Below are positions 21,812 to 32,433 of a stretch of 64,000 nucleotides of DNA, piece by piece. Made by a program: the position numbers and the translations under genes. The stretch covers positions 106,154-170,153 of the forward strand of contig CACGMC010000003.1 of NCBI GenBank assembly GCA_902574035.1, read 5' to 3'. The notes below the pieces were generated by a model. The model did no database searches. It saw nothing but the letters and a program-made list of their open reading frames with translations, and was not told where the DNA came from. The first letter of the stretch is position 1. Each line of letters begins with the position of its first letter. Origin of the DNA: an uncultured Pelagibacteraceae bacterium (GTDB taxonomy: Bacteria; Pseudomonadota; Alphaproteobacteria; Pelagibacterales; Pelagibacteraceae).

Positions 21812-22384
21812 ATGAGAAAGACGAATTTGCAAACTCCACAGCTAAATTTGAGTGATTTTCAAGACAAATCCTTGTTAATTCTTGATGATGACGATCCTCT
21901 TAGAGGAAGGTTATCAAGAGCTATGGAAAAAAAGGGTTTTGAGGTAAAAGAAGCCAAATCAGTAGCTGAAGGGCTTGAATTAGTTAAAAAATCACCTCCA
22001 AACTTCGCAGTTGTAGATCTGAGGCTAGAAGATGGAAATGGGCTTGATGTTATAAAAGAGCTATCTAAACTTAAATCAGATAGTCGAATAGTGATGCTTA
22101 CCGGATATGGAAACTTACCCACTGCTGTTGCAGCTGTTAAAGCTGGGGCCATAGATTATATAGCTAAACCTGTGGATGCAGACGATGTAGAATCAGCTTT
22201 ATTAGCTGCTCCTGAATCAAAAGCCAAACCACCAGAAAACCCAATGTCAGCAGATAGGGTGAAGTGGGAACACATACATAGAGTTTTCGAGTTATGTAAC
22301 AGAAATGTATCAGAAACTGCTAGACGTTTAAAAATGCACAGAAGAACTTTACAAAGAATTCTTTCCAAAAGATCACCAAGATAA
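21812..22384 (+). CDS. regA: Response regulator RegA/PrrA/ActR
   Basis: Partner of RegB; activates or represses redox-dependent genes. 190 residues. The receiver domain (about 20-130) has the acidic pocket LLILDDDDPLR, phospho-Asp in FAVVDLRLEDGNG and KPVDADD. A linker (PPENPMSADRVKW) leads to a short Fis-type helix-turn-helix (NRNVSETARRLKMHRRTLQRILSKR) typical of RegA. Three bases separate its stop from the convergent bioY. regB lies beyond the polyamine operon at 16.2-17.5 kb. Confidence 0.94.
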   Translation: MRKTNLQTPQLNLSDFQDKSLLILDDDDPLRGRLSRAMEKKGFEVKEAKSVAEGLELVKKSPPNFAVVDLRLEDGNGLDVIKELSKLKSDSRIVMLTGYGNLPTAVAAVKAGAIDYIAKPVDADDVESALLAAPESKAKPPENPMSADRVKWEHIHRVFELCNRNVSETARRLKMHRRTLQRILSKRSPR

Positions 22385-22386
22385 TC

Positions 22387-22950
22387 TTACAACCATTTTT
22401 TAAAAACAGACAATTTATCGTTGAATAAAGTTACGATTAATGAGAGCAAACCTATTTTAAAAAGCTCTGCTAATAAAAAAGGAGTTACTCCTAAATTAAT
22501 TATTGGCTTATCCCAGCCGAGCAATGTACCAAGCCAAATTACTCCAAAAAAATAAATAATACTTACACTTAAAACTAGTTTTAGAAAATTAAAAATAATA
22601 TTTTTATCAAAATTAAAAGAACCGCTAAGCATTGCTGAAAAAATAAATCCTATAAGATATCCCATAGTTGGACCAACAAAATATGCTATACCTAATCCTT
22701 TTTCAGGAGTACCAGAAAATACAGGTAATCCAATTAACCCTTCTAACAAATAAAAAATAATAATAGCTCCACCTAATCTCCAACCAAAACACACGCCTAT
22801 TAAAAGTACTACAAATGTCTGCATTGTCATGGGAACAGGATAAAATGGTATTTTTAATTTTGCTGAAATAGCTAATAAAATAGAACTTAATAAAATTATC
22901 AAAAAATATTTTAAAATATTTATTTGTTTAAAATTTTTAACTATTTCCAT
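22387..22950 (-). CDS. bioY: BioY biotin transporter (ECF S component)
   Basis: Substrate-binding membrane component for biotin uptake. 187 residues, about six membrane segments. Motifs: IPFYPVPMTMQTFVVLL near the N-terminus, YLLEGLIGLPVF, YFVGPTMGYLIGF. No bioM/bioN energising subunits lie nearby; BioY can work with a shared ECF module or alone in some bacteria. The next gene upstream on the same strand is an ABC ATPase, 31 bases away, but that is an ABC-2 exporter type rather than an ECF ATPase. Confidence 0.9.
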   Translation of the reverse strand: MEIVKNFKQINILKYFLIILLSSILLAISAKLKIPFYPVPMTMQTFVVLLIGVCFGWRLGGAIIIFYLLEGLIGLPVFSGTPEKGLGIAYFVGPTMGYLIGFIFSAMLSGSFNFDKNIIFNFLKLVLSVSIIYFFGVIWLGTLLGWDKPIINLGVTPFLLAELFKIGLLSLIVTLFNDKLSVFKKWL

Positions 22951-22981
22951 ATTTTAATTTACCTTTATTTCAACAAATTAT

Positions 22982-23914
22982 CTAGTTTTTTGTTAATTGA
23001 ATAAAAACATCTTCGAGGTCTCCCTCATCTATTGAAATATCAAGTATATTCAAGTTTTTTTCTTTAAAATAATTTATCAGTTGTTCAAAGTCAATTGCCT
23101 CCTTTTCATAATTTACCACAATCGTATTATTGGACTCAATAGAAAATTTTACATTTTTTAGGGCGAGGGAAATACTAGAGTCAATTTTTTTCAATTTGAA
23201 TATAATTTTTTTGGTTTTTATTCTCTCTAAAAGTTTATTTGTTGTATCTAGAGCAACTAAATCTCCGTTATTAATAATTGCTATTCTGTCACACATTTCT
23301 TGAGCTTCGAACAAGTAATGAGTAGTTAAAATTATTGTTACTCCTATTTTGTTAAGTTCTTTTACGTTTTCCCATAAGTTTTTTCTCAATTCAACATCAA
23401 CTCCTGCAGTTGGTTCATCCAAAACAAGAATTGGTGGTTGGTGCACCATAGCTTTGGCAATTAGCAGTCTTCTTTTCATACCACCAGATAAATTTCTAGA
23501 ATAACTGTCTGCTTGATCATTTAAAGAAACTAATTTTAAAATTGTTTCTGTTATTTTTTGACTATTTTTAATACCATAAAGTCCTGCCTGCAAATCTAGT
23601 AATTTTTTGGGACTAAAAAAAGCATCTAAATTTACTTCTTGAGGAACTATCCCAATTGATGCTCTAACCTGTCTTGGATTTTTATCAAGATCAAATCCCC
23701 AAACATTTACCTTACCGTCAGTTTTAATGACTGTGCCAGCTAATATACTCAAAAACGTTGTCTTGCCTGCACCGTTAGGCCCTAACAAACCAAAAATTTC
23801 ACCCTGCTTTACTTCTAGAGTTATGTTATTTAATGCATTTATTCGAGATCCTCTTTTTTTATCTCGCATGTATACTTTTGAGAGGTTTTCAACAGATAAA
23901 GCAGTTTTAATCAT
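22982..23914 (-). CDS. ABC-2 type transporter ATP-binding protein
   Basis: Cytoplasmic ATPase of an ABC exporter. 310 residues: Walker A GLLGPNGAGKTTFLSILAG (about 43-61), Q-loop VPQEVN, signature LSGGMKRRLLIAKAM, Walker B LVLDEPTAGVD and switch His in LTTHYLFEAQEM. A C-terminal extension of about 90 residues is the regulatory domain of DrrA/CcmA-like exporters. No permease gene is adjacent, so its partner must be elsewhere. Divergent from polA with 39 bases between. Confidence 0.88.
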   Translation of the reverse strand: MIKTALSVENLSKVYMRDKKRGSRINALNNITLEVKQGEIFGLLGPNGAGKTTFLSILAGTVIKTDGKVNVWGFDLDKNPRQVRASIGIVPQEVNLDAFFSPKKLLDLQAGLYGIKNSQKITETILKLVSLNDQADSYSRNLSGGMKRRLLIAKAMVHQPPILVLDEPTAGVDVELRKNLWENVKELNKIGVTIILTTHYLFEAQEMCDRIAIINNGDLVALDTTNKLLERIKTKKIIFKLKKIDSSISLALKNVKFSIESNNTIVVNYEKEAIDFEQLINYFKEKNLNILDISIDEGDLEDVFIQLTKN

Positions 23915-23953
23915 AAAATTTTATTATAGCACTAATTTTAGGTATTATAAATT

Positions 23954-26722
23954 ATGAGCAAAATAAAAAAGTCAGATCATTTTTATCTAATTGATGGCTC
24001 AGGCTATATTTTTAGAGCTTATTACGCTTTACCACCCCTTTCTCGAAAAAGTGATGGTTTGCCAACTGGAGCAGTGAGTGGATTTTGCTCTATGCTTTTT
24101 AAACTATTAGAGGATGCAAGAGCTGATGATAGCAAGGAAAGGCCTACCCATTTTGCAGTAATTTTTGACTCATCAAGAAAAAATTTTAGAAATGAAATTT
24201 ACAAAGATTATAAAGCGAACAGGAGCGAAGCGCCTGAAGACTTAGCTCCACAATTTGAGTATATAAGAAAATCTGTAAAGGCTTTTAATTTACCGTCAAT
24301 AGAACTATTAAATTACGAAGCTGACGATTTAATAGCAACTTATGCAAAACAAATTACTAATTTGGGAGCAAAAGTAACAATTATTTCTTCTGACAAGGAT
24401 TTAATGCAACTCGTTTCAAAAGGTATAAGACTGTATGATCCAATGAAAAGTAAAGTTATTGGAGAAAAGGAAGTAGTAGAGAAGTTTGGGGTAAAACCCA
24501 CACAAGTTGTAGATGTCCAATCGTTAGCAGGTGACTCTTCCGATAATATTCCAGGCGTTCCTGGAATTGGCATTAAAACTGCCGCTGAACTTATAAATAA
24601 ATATAAGAATCTAGATACTTTATTGAATAAAGCCTCTGAAATTAAACAAAATAAAAGAAGAGAAACACTATTAGAAAATAAAGATAAAGCTTTATTAAGT
24701 AGAGAATTAGTAACTTTAAAATCTGATGTTCCAATTAAAGATGAATTAAATAGTTTTATTTTAAAGGATGTAAACAAAGAGACTCTGTTTAATTTTTTAA
24801 GAGAGATGGAGTTTAATAGATTATTAAGTCAAGCTATAGGTTATTACGGTGAAAGCAATAAGGGTTTAGAAAAAAAGAAAAATGAAAATAAAATATCAAA
24901 AGTCGATACAAACACTTATAAAAATATTCTTAGTGAGACTGATCTAGATGACTTAATAAAAAATTTGAATGAAAAATCAATAATATCAGTTGATTGTGAA
25001 ACTTCATCTTTAAATCCAATTAATGCTGAACTTGTGGGTATTTCTTTTAGTTATGATATTAATAAAGCTTATTATATTCCTATTGCTCATAAAAATGTTA
25101 AAAGTTTAAGTAAAGAAATTGTAATCAAAAAGATAAAAAAAATTCTTCAAGATCCAAGTATAAAAAAAATCGGTCAAAATATAAAATATGATTTCATGGT
25201 TTTTAAAAAATATGGAATTGATATTGAGCCAATAGAGGACACAATGCTTCTTTCATATACATTAGATGCAGGAAATAACAGACACAATATGGATATCTTG
25301 TCAGAGATTCACCTAGGCCATAAAACAATATCATATAAAGAAATAGTAGGTTCGGGTAAAAAACAGCTAAATTTTTCCGATGTAAATCTTAAAGAAGCTA
25401 CAAAGTATGCTGCAGAAGATGCTGACATCACTTTACGTCTTTACCATATTTTAAAAAAAAGAGTGGATGATGCAAAACTTAATAAAATATATGAGATATT
25501 TGAAAAACCAATGATCAAATTATTATCTAAATTAGAAATGAATGGAATAAAAATTGATGATGCCTACTTAAAAAAGTTATCTAAAAAATTTAAGGAAAGA
25601 TTAATTAAAAAAGAAAAAGAGATTTATAAACTCTCGGGAAAAGAATTTAATATAGGTTCTCCAAAACAGTTGGGAGAAATAATTTATAATGATTTAAAGA
25701 TTGCAAAACTTAAGAAAACAAAGAAAGGTAGCCTCGCTACTAGTGCTAAAGTGCTTGAAGATCTAGCATCAACAGGACATAAATTTCCAAAACTCATCAT
25801 CGAGTGGAGACAAGACTCTAAACTAAAAAGTACTTACACTGATGCTTTGCAAGATCATATAAATAAAAAAACAAAAAGAGTTCATACTTCATTTTTACTA
25901 GCTGCCACTAATACTGGCAGACTTGCATCTAGTGATCCAAATCTGCAAAACATACCAATTAAGTCTGCTGATGGTAAAGAAATTAGAAAAGCGTTTGTAG
26001 CGGATAAAGGTAATATTCTTATTTCTGCTGATTATAATCAAATAGAAATGAGAATACTTGCGGATATGGCAGACGTGAAAGAACTCAAAAAAGCCTTCAA
26101 AAATAATGAGGACATTCACTCTTTAACTGCTAGTCAAGTTTTTAACATTTCTATTAAAAAGATTAATGAAGATTTAAGAAGAAAAGCAAAAGCAATAAAT
26201 TTTGGTATTATATATGGAATTACTCAATATGGTTTAGCAAAACAAATTTCAGTTTCAAATCAAGAGGCTCAAGATTTTATTAATCAATACTTTAAAAAAT
26301 TTCCCGAAATCAAAGACTACATGAACAGTACAATAAATTTCTGTAGAAAAAATGGATATGTAAATAACATTTTTGGAAGAAGAATTCATTTAAGAAGTAT
26401 AAACGATAAAAATTTTAGCATTAGATCATTTCAAGAAAGAGCAGCGATTAATGCTCCTATTCAAGGTTCCGCTGCAGATATAATTAGATTGGCTATGATA
26501 GAAATTGATAGAGTTACAGAAGAGGAAAAAAAAATTAGTGCAAAAATGTTACTTCAAATACATGATGAATTAGTTTTCGAAAGTTCAATAAAAGATCAAA
26601 AAAACAATGAGAAATTGATAAAAAAGGTTATGAGTTCAGTTTCTTCTTCCGAGCATCATATGTTTTCAATTCCATTGGAAGTAAGCGTAAATTCAGGATA
26701 TAATTGGGGTGAAGCTCATTAA
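23954..26722 (+). CDS. polA: DNA polymerase I
   Basis: Repair and Okazaki-fragment polymerase. 922 residues with three domains. The 5'-3' exonuclease covers about 1-290 (LIDGSGYIFRAYYALPPL, YEADDLIATYA, GDSSDNIPGVPGIGIKTA). The 3'-5' exonuclease covers about 320-510 (VDCETSSLNP, IGQNIKYD, YAAEDADITLRL, so it looks active). The polymerase domain has TGRLASSDPNLQNIP, SADYNQIEMRILA, RRKAKAINFGIIYG and IHDELVFE. Nothing unusual. Confidence 0.97.
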   Translation: MSKIKKSDHFYLIDGSGYIFRAYYALPPLSRKSDGLPTGAVSGFCSMLFKLLEDARADDSKERPTHFAVIFDSSRKNFRNEIYKDYKANRSEAPEDLAPQFEYIRKSVKAFNLPSIELLNYEADDLIATYAKQITNLGAKVTIISSDKDLMQLVSKGIRLYDPMKSKVIGEKEVVEKFGVKPTQVVDVQSLAGDSSDNIPGVPGIGIKTAAELINKYKNLDTLLNKASEIKQNKRRETLLENKDKALLSRELVTLKSDVPIKDELNSFILKDVNKETLFNFLREMEFNRLLSQAIGYYGESNKGLEKKKNENKISKVDTNTYKNILSETDLDDLIKNLNEKSIISVDCETSSLNPINAELVGISFSYDINKAYYIPIAHKNVKSLSKEIVIKKIKKILQDPSIKKIGQNIKYDFMVFKKYGIDIEPIEDTMLLSYTLDAGNNRHNMDILSEIHLGHKTISYKEIVGSGKKQLNFSDVNLKEATKYAAEDADITLRLYHILKKRVDDAKLNKIYEIFEKPMIKLLSKLEMNGIKIDDAYLKKLSKKFKERLIKKEKEIYKLSGKEFNIGSPKQLGEIIYNDLKIAKLKKTKKGSLATSAKVLEDLASTGHKFPKLIIEWRQDSKLKSTYTDALQDHINKKTKRVHTSFLLAATNTGRLASSDPNLQNIPIKSADGKEIRKAFVADKGNILISADYNQIEMRILADMADVKELKKAFKNNEDIHSLTASQVFNISIKKINEDLRRKAKAINFGIIYGITQYGLAKQISVSNQEAQDFINQYFKKFPEIKDYMNSTINFCRKNGYVNNIFGRRIHLRSINDKNFSIRSFQERAAINAPIQGSAADIIRLAMIEIDRVTEEEKKISAKMLLQIHDELVFESSIKDQKNNEKLIKKVMSSVSSSEHHMFSIPLEVSVNSGYNWGEAH

Positions 26723-26772
26723 TAAATATGATGCCGCCTAAATTTTGACAATTTAATTATGAAAATTTAAAT

Positions 26773-27471
26773 ATGACTCAGACTATTGCTTTAGTAGACG
26801 ATGACAGAAATCTTTTAACAAGTATTAGTATTGCCCTAGAAAGAGAAGGTTTCAAAGTTCAAACTTATATTGATGGAGAGTCAGCACTAATAGGTCTTAC
26901 AAGAAATCCACCTGACCTTGCTATTTTAGATATTAAAATGCCAAGAATGGACGGGGAAGAATTACTAAAAAAAATTAGAAAAAAAATGTCTATACCGATT
27001 ATTTTTTTAACATCTAAGGATGAGGAAGTAGATGAACTACTAGGGTTAAAGTTAGGAGCAGATGATTTTGTAAAAAAATCTGGAGGTTTTTCTATGAAAA
27101 TACTAGTTGAGAGAATAAGAGTACAATTGAGAAAAAAAACAGATAAAGTCGAAGATACGAAAAATATTATTACTCATGGGAAGTTGAAATTAGATCCCTC
27201 CCAGTTAGAATGTGAATGGAATGGAAAAGCACTTCCTGACAAACTTACTACTACTGAATTTCTTATTGTAAAAGAATTAGCCAAAAGACCTGGCGTAATT
27301 AAAGAAAGAGCCCATTTAATGGATATAGCTTATAAAGAAAATACAGAAATAGAAGACAGAACTATCGATAGCCATGTTAAAAGAATTCGTAAAAAATTTA
27401 AAAAAGTGGATGAAAAATTTTCGGCAATTGAAACTAGATACGGAAGTGGATATAGATGGAATGTTAGTTAA
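26773..27471 (+). CDS. chvI: OmpR-type response regulator, ChvI-like
   Basis: Transcription factor paired with the following kinase; ChvI regulators govern envelope and acid responses in alphaproteobacteria. 232 residues. Receiver: ALVDDDRNLLTSI, phospho-Asp in LAILDIKMPRMDG. Winged helix: LTTTEFLIVKELAKRPG, RTIDSHVKRIRKKFK and ETRYGSGYRW. Odd: where the family has K-P-F-S after GADDF, this protein reads KKSGGFS, so the conserved Pro is replaced and two Gly are inserted. It shares one base with the kinase gene. Confidence 0.88.
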   Translation: MTQTIALVDDDRNLLTSISIALEREGFKVQTYIDGESALIGLTRNPPDLAILDIKMPRMDGEELLKKIRKKMSIPIIFLTSKDEEVDELLGLKLGADDFVKKSGGFSMKILVERIRVQLRKKTDKVEDTKNIITHGKLKLDPSQLECEWNGKALPDKLTTTEFLIVKELAKRPGVIKERAHLMDIAYKENTEIEDRTIDSHVKRIRKKFKKVDEKFSAIETRYGSGYRWNVS

Positions 27472-28988
27472 TGAAAAAAAAAAATTCATCAATTTTAAGA
27501 AAATTTCTACTTTTTAATCTATCAATTTTCTCTGTTTTGGGCTTGTTTACCATTATTTACCTTAATGCCATACAGCCAAATTTAGTAAAAAAAGTTTCTA
27601 CAAATCATTTTATAATAATAAATAATACTTCTGATCACATAGAAAGATTGGGTGTTGTGTTTAATGAAGAGGGCATTAAACAGTTTTTGCTATCTACAAG
27701 ATTTCTTTTTCAAGGACTTGACAGAGTTCAATTTTTCTCCAAAAATGCTGACTTAATAGGCGATACTAATATTTTAGATTTAGATACAAGTGTTTTTGAA
27801 AAATCAGAAGAAGTTATAGAAGAAGGTGTCGAAAAAAAACAATCAAAATCAGAACCACTTTTGTCAAAAGGGTCTACAGAAAGTTCCATAAGCACAATTA
27901 TAAAAAATAAATATCAAGATCAACCAATTACTATCGAAAGCGAATTTAATAACTCATTTTTTGTAAGCACTATCAGTGAACTTAAATTGAAAAATATCAC
28001 AGTTGGCTACATAGTGGTTACAAATGAAGCGAATGACATCTTAATAGCTGTAGCGGAAAGAAAAAATTTTATAATAAGAACAGTTTTAGCTATAGCTCTA
28101 GTGATTTTAATTTTTTCATTATTCTTAAATAAATATATTTTGAAACCAATTGGATTTTTAGTCTCGTTTACCGAAGCTATTAAAAATAAGTCAGATCAGA
28201 ATATTGATATACAAAAATTTTTTGTAAGAGAAGATGAAGTAGGTAAACTCACGAAATCAATAGACGAAATGACAAAAGAACTTCAAAAAAGAACTAAAAG
28301 AGCAGAGACATTTTCTACAGATTTAGCACATGAAATTAGAAATCCACTAGCCTCTCTAAAAAGTGCATCAGAGCTTTTAGATAAGACGGACAAACAACAA
28401 GACAGAAATAAACTTTTTGAAATTATTAATCATGATGTAGAAAGAATTGAAAGATTAATTACAGACTATTCACAAATGCTTAAGGATGAAGCATCATTAT
28501 CAAGAGAAAAAATGATGAAAGTAAATTTAATGCAAATTATATCAAACGTTGTCGAAGATTTTAGGCAAGATTTAGTAAATCAAAACAAAAAAATAGAAAT
28601 ATTAACTAATTTTTCCAGCAAAGAAGAGAAAAATTATTTTATAGTTGGAATTGAGAATAGACTTGAACAGGTTATAGCCAACCTTCTTGATAACGCTATT
28701 TCTTTTAGTAATGATCAACAAAAGATCGAAATTGATCTTACTGAAACTTCAAATAATTTTGTTATGACCATAAAAGACCAAGGTCCTGGTTTTACAGAAG
28801 CATCACCACAGAAAATTTTTAAGAGATTTTATAGTAATAGACCTTCTAGCTTTGGAGAACATTCTGGCTTAGGCCTAAATATTGCTAAAAATATAGTAGA
28901 GCTTCATAAGGGTGCTATAGCCGCATCAAATAGAATTAATCAAAAAGGGGCTCAAGTAGAAGTCTTGCTACCAAAAATATTATCTTAG
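27471..28988 (+). CDS. chvG: Sensor histidine kinase, ChvG-like
   Basis: 505 residues. An N-terminal membrane segment (FLLFNLSIFSVLGLFTIIYL, about 12-31) and a second at about 203-218 enclose a periplasmic domain of about 170 residues. A HAMP linker follows (LKPIGFLVSFTEAI), then the phospho-His in DLAHEIRNPLASLKSASELL. ATPase boxes: NLLDNAISFS, IKDQGPGF and GEHSGLGLNIAKNIVE. Identified as ChvG from gene order, architecture and the SFGEHSGLGL tail. It overlaps chvI by one base. Confidence 0.88.
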   Translation: MKKKNSSILRKFLLFNLSIFSVLGLFTIIYLNAIQPNLVKKVSTNHFIIINNTSDHIERLGVVFNEEGIKQFLLSTRFLFQGLDRVQFFSKNADLIGDTNILDLDTSVFEKSEEVIEEGVEKKQSKSEPLLSKGSTESSISTIIKNKYQDQPITIESEFNNSFFVSTISELKLKNITVGYIVVTNEANDILIAVAERKNFIIRTVLAIALVILIFSLFLNKYILKPIGFLVSFTEAIKNKSDQNIDIQKFFVREDEVGKLTKSIDEMTKELQKRTKRAETFSTDLAHEIRNPLASLKSASELLDKTDKQQDRNKLFEIINHDVERIERLITDYSQMLKDEASLSREKMMKVNLMQIISNVVEDFRQDLVNQNKKIEILTNFSSKEEKNYFIVGIENRLEQVIANLLDNAISFSNDQQKIEIDLTETSNNFVMTIKDQGPGFTEASPQKIFKRFYSNRPSSFGEHSGLGLNIAKNIVELHKGAIAASNRINQKGAQVEVLLPKILS

Positions 28989-29031
28989 TTCTTGCTTGAT
29001 TAGGGAACTTTATATTGTTAAAAACCGTTGA

Positions 29032-30333
<1,302 letters not shown>

Positions 30334-30335
30334 TA

Positions 30336-30779
30336 ATGATTATAAAATCTATAGATCAACTTAACTCTTTTTCAAAAAAAGTAGCAGATCACATAAAAGA
30401 AAAAGATTGCATTTTTTTGATTGGCGAAATTGGAGTTGGAAAAACTACATTTACGAAACTTTTAATAAATTATTTACAAAGAAAAGATAACTTAAAACCT
30501 TCTGAGGTATTGAGCCCCACTTTTAACTTATTATATGAATATGATTTAAAAAAATTTAAAATAATGCATTACGATCTTTACCGACTTAAGGAGGAAAAAG
30601 AGCTTAGAAATCTAGGAATATTTAAAGATAATCAAAATGCAATAAAAATTATAGAATGGCCAGATTTAATTAAAATTCCTATAACTGATAAATTAGAAAT
30701 TTACTTAAATTATACTAAAGGCGATAATGAAAGAGAGCTAAAATTAGTAGGAACAGGTAAATGGAAAAATTTTAAATGA
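30336..30779 (+). CDS. tsaE: tRNA threonylcarbamoyladenosine synthesis ATPase TsaE
   Basis: P-loop ATPase of the TsaBDE complex that makes t6A37 in ANN-decoding tRNAs. 147 residues. Walker A is FLIGEIGVGKTTFTKLLI (about 29-46), followed by EVLSPTFNLLYEY, MHYDLYRL and IIEWPD. It overlaps the following kinase gene by 4 bases; tsaE next to amgK-murU is a common alphaproteobacterial order. Confidence 0.95.
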   Translation: MIIKSIDQLNSFSKKVADHIKEKDCIFLIGEIGVGKTTFTKLLINYLQRKDNLKPSEVLSPTFNLLYEYDLKKFKIMHYDLYRLKEEKELRNLGIFKDNQNAIKIIEWPDLIKIPITDKLEIYLNYTKGDNERELKLVGTGKWKNFK

Positions 30780-31732
30780 ACTTTAGATTAAAAAAAATTT
30801 CTGGAGACGCTTCTTTTAGGGAATTCTATAGATTAAAAAAAGGTAATAATACCTCAATTATAGTTCAAGCAAATAAAGAAAAATTCAAAAATTTAATTAC
30901 TTACGCGATAATTAATAAATTACTGAGAACAAATAACATTAATGCACCAAAACTTATAAGCAATCATTATCAGCATAATATGATTGAAATTTCAGACTTA
31001 GGGGAAAAAACATTTTATGATTTAGTTTTAAAAAAAAAGAATAAATTTAATTATTATAAAGATTTAATAAAAATTATTATCAAATTACAAAAAATCAAAA
31101 TTAAAGAAAAATATTTCTTAGGAAAATACAAATTGAAACTACAAAAATATTCTTTGAAAAATCTTCATAAGGAGTCTGACTTATTTTTTGATTGGTACCT
31201 CAAATTTAACTCAAAAAAAAAGGAAAATAGTAAAATCAAAAGAATTTTAAAAAAAGAACTTAACAGGTTGTACAAAAAACTTCATTTTAAAAATAATACT
31301 TTTGTTCATAGAGATTTTCATGCATCAAATATAATCGTAAAAAAAAAAACTTTTGGTTTGGTTGACAGTCAAGACGCAATAATTGGCAATCCTCTTTATG
31401 ATGTCGTTTCGTTAATTGATGACGTCAGAATTAAATTACCTAGTAATTTACAAGATAAGTTACTTAAGTATTTCTATTCAAAATCAAAATTAAAAGGTGA
31501 AAATTACCAGAACTTAAAAAACGATTATGATGTTTTGTCAATCCAAAGAAATTTTAAAATTTTGGGAATATTTATTAGGTTGAGCAAAAGAGATAATAAG
31601 TCGATATATTTAAAATATTTACCACATACTTGGAAATTAATTAATAGAAGACTTAAAAACCCTATTTTTAAAGATTTCCAATTTTTGTTAAATAAATATG
31701 TCAAAATAAAAAAATTTAAAAGAATTACTTAA
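30776..31732 (+). CDS. amgK: AmgK-like sugar kinase (APH family)
   Basis: Phosphotransferase of the aminoglycoside-kinase fold; AmgK phosphorylates the anomeric OH of N-acetylmuramate and N-acetylglucosamine in peptidoglycan recycling. 318 residues, very lysine-rich. Catalytic loop: FVHRDFHASNII (about 179-190). Metal-binding motif: GLVDSQDAIIGNPLYDVVSL, where family members usually have IDFQDA. Between tsaE (4-base overlap) and murU (2-base gap), the classic AmgK-MurU pair. Identification leans partly on this context. Confidence 0.85.
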   Translation: MNFRLKKISGDASFREFYRLKKGNNTSIIVQANKEKFKNLITYAIINKLLRTNNINAPKLISNHYQHNMIEISDLGEKTFYDLVLKKKNKFNYYKDLIKIIIKLQKIKIKEKYFLGKYKLKLQKYSLKNLHKESDLFFDWYLKFNSKKKENSKIKRILKKELNRLYKKLHFKNNTFVHRDFHASNIIVKKKTFGLVDSQDAIIGNPLYDVVSLIDDVRIKLPSNLQDKLLKYFYSKSKLKGENYQNLKNDYDVLSIQRNFKILGIFIRLSKRDNKSIYLKYLPHTWKLINRRLKNPIFKDFQFLLNKYVKIKKFKRIT

Positions 31733-31734
31733 TC

Positions 31735-32433
31735 ATGAGAATAAAACATGCAATGATATTAGCGGCAGGTCTCGGAACACGAATGAAACCTTTAACTTTA
31801 AAAACACCCAAACCGCTAATAAAAATAGGTAAAAGGAATTTGCTAGAGAGATCTATTGAACTTTTAGAAAATCATGGAGTAGAGCAAATAATTATAAATG
31901 TTCATCATCTAGCTAACCAAATTGAAACATTTATTACAGATTTAAAACCGAAAGTAAGAATTACTATCTCAAGTGAAAAAGATTTACTTCTTGATACCGG
32001 TGGTGGGGTAAAAAAGGGTACGAAAATCTTTGACGAAAAACCTTTTTTTATTCTTAATCCAGATACATTGTGGTCAAGTAAATATTTAGAAGAAATGAAG
32101 TCACTAGAGAAAATTTATTTTAAAATAAAAAAACCTTGTTTGCTATTGGTTAAAAAAAAACTATCCTTAGATAATTCTTTTAAAGGAGACTTTAATCTTA
32201 ATAATAATATTGTATCGAAAGGTAAGGAGAACGATTTTATTTTTACAGGCCTTCAATTAATAGAGAGAAACTATATAGACTCTATTGATAAAAAAATTTT
32301 TTCAATGACAGAAGTTTGGAATAGGTTAATAAACGAGAATAAACTTTATGGTTTAGAGAGCAATCAAAGGTTTTATCATCTTAATACAGAGAAAATGTAC
32401 AAAAAAATTTTAAGTTTAAATATTACTGATTAA
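31735..32433 (+). CDS. murU: Nucleotidyltransferase MurU-like
   Basis: Transfers UMP to MurNAc-1-phosphate to give UDP-MurNAc, so recycled wall sugar bypasses de novo MurA/MurB synthesis. 232 residues. Sugar-nucleotidyltransferase signature: MILAAGLGTRMKPLTLKTPKPLIKIG (about 7-32), then LDTGGGVKKG and ILNPDTLW with the metal-binding Asp. Two bases after amgK. Its 3' end overlaps the convergent gpmA by 11 bases. Confidence 0.88.
   Translation: MRIKHAMILAAGLGTRMKPLTLKTPKPLIKIGKRNLLERSIELLENHGVEQIIINVHHLANQIETFITDLKPKVRITISSEKDLLLDTGGGVKKGTKIFDEKPFFILNPDTLWSSKYLEEMKSLEKIYFKIKKPCLLLVKKKLSLDNSFKGDFNLNNNIVSKGKENDFIFTGLQLIERNYIDSIDKKIFSMTEVWNRLINENKLYGLESNQRFYHLNTEKMYKKILSLNITD

Noticed and set aside
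26745-26773. TTGACA before chvI as its promoter
   Set aside because: The -10 at a proper distance would fall on the chvI start codon, so transcription would begin inside the gene.
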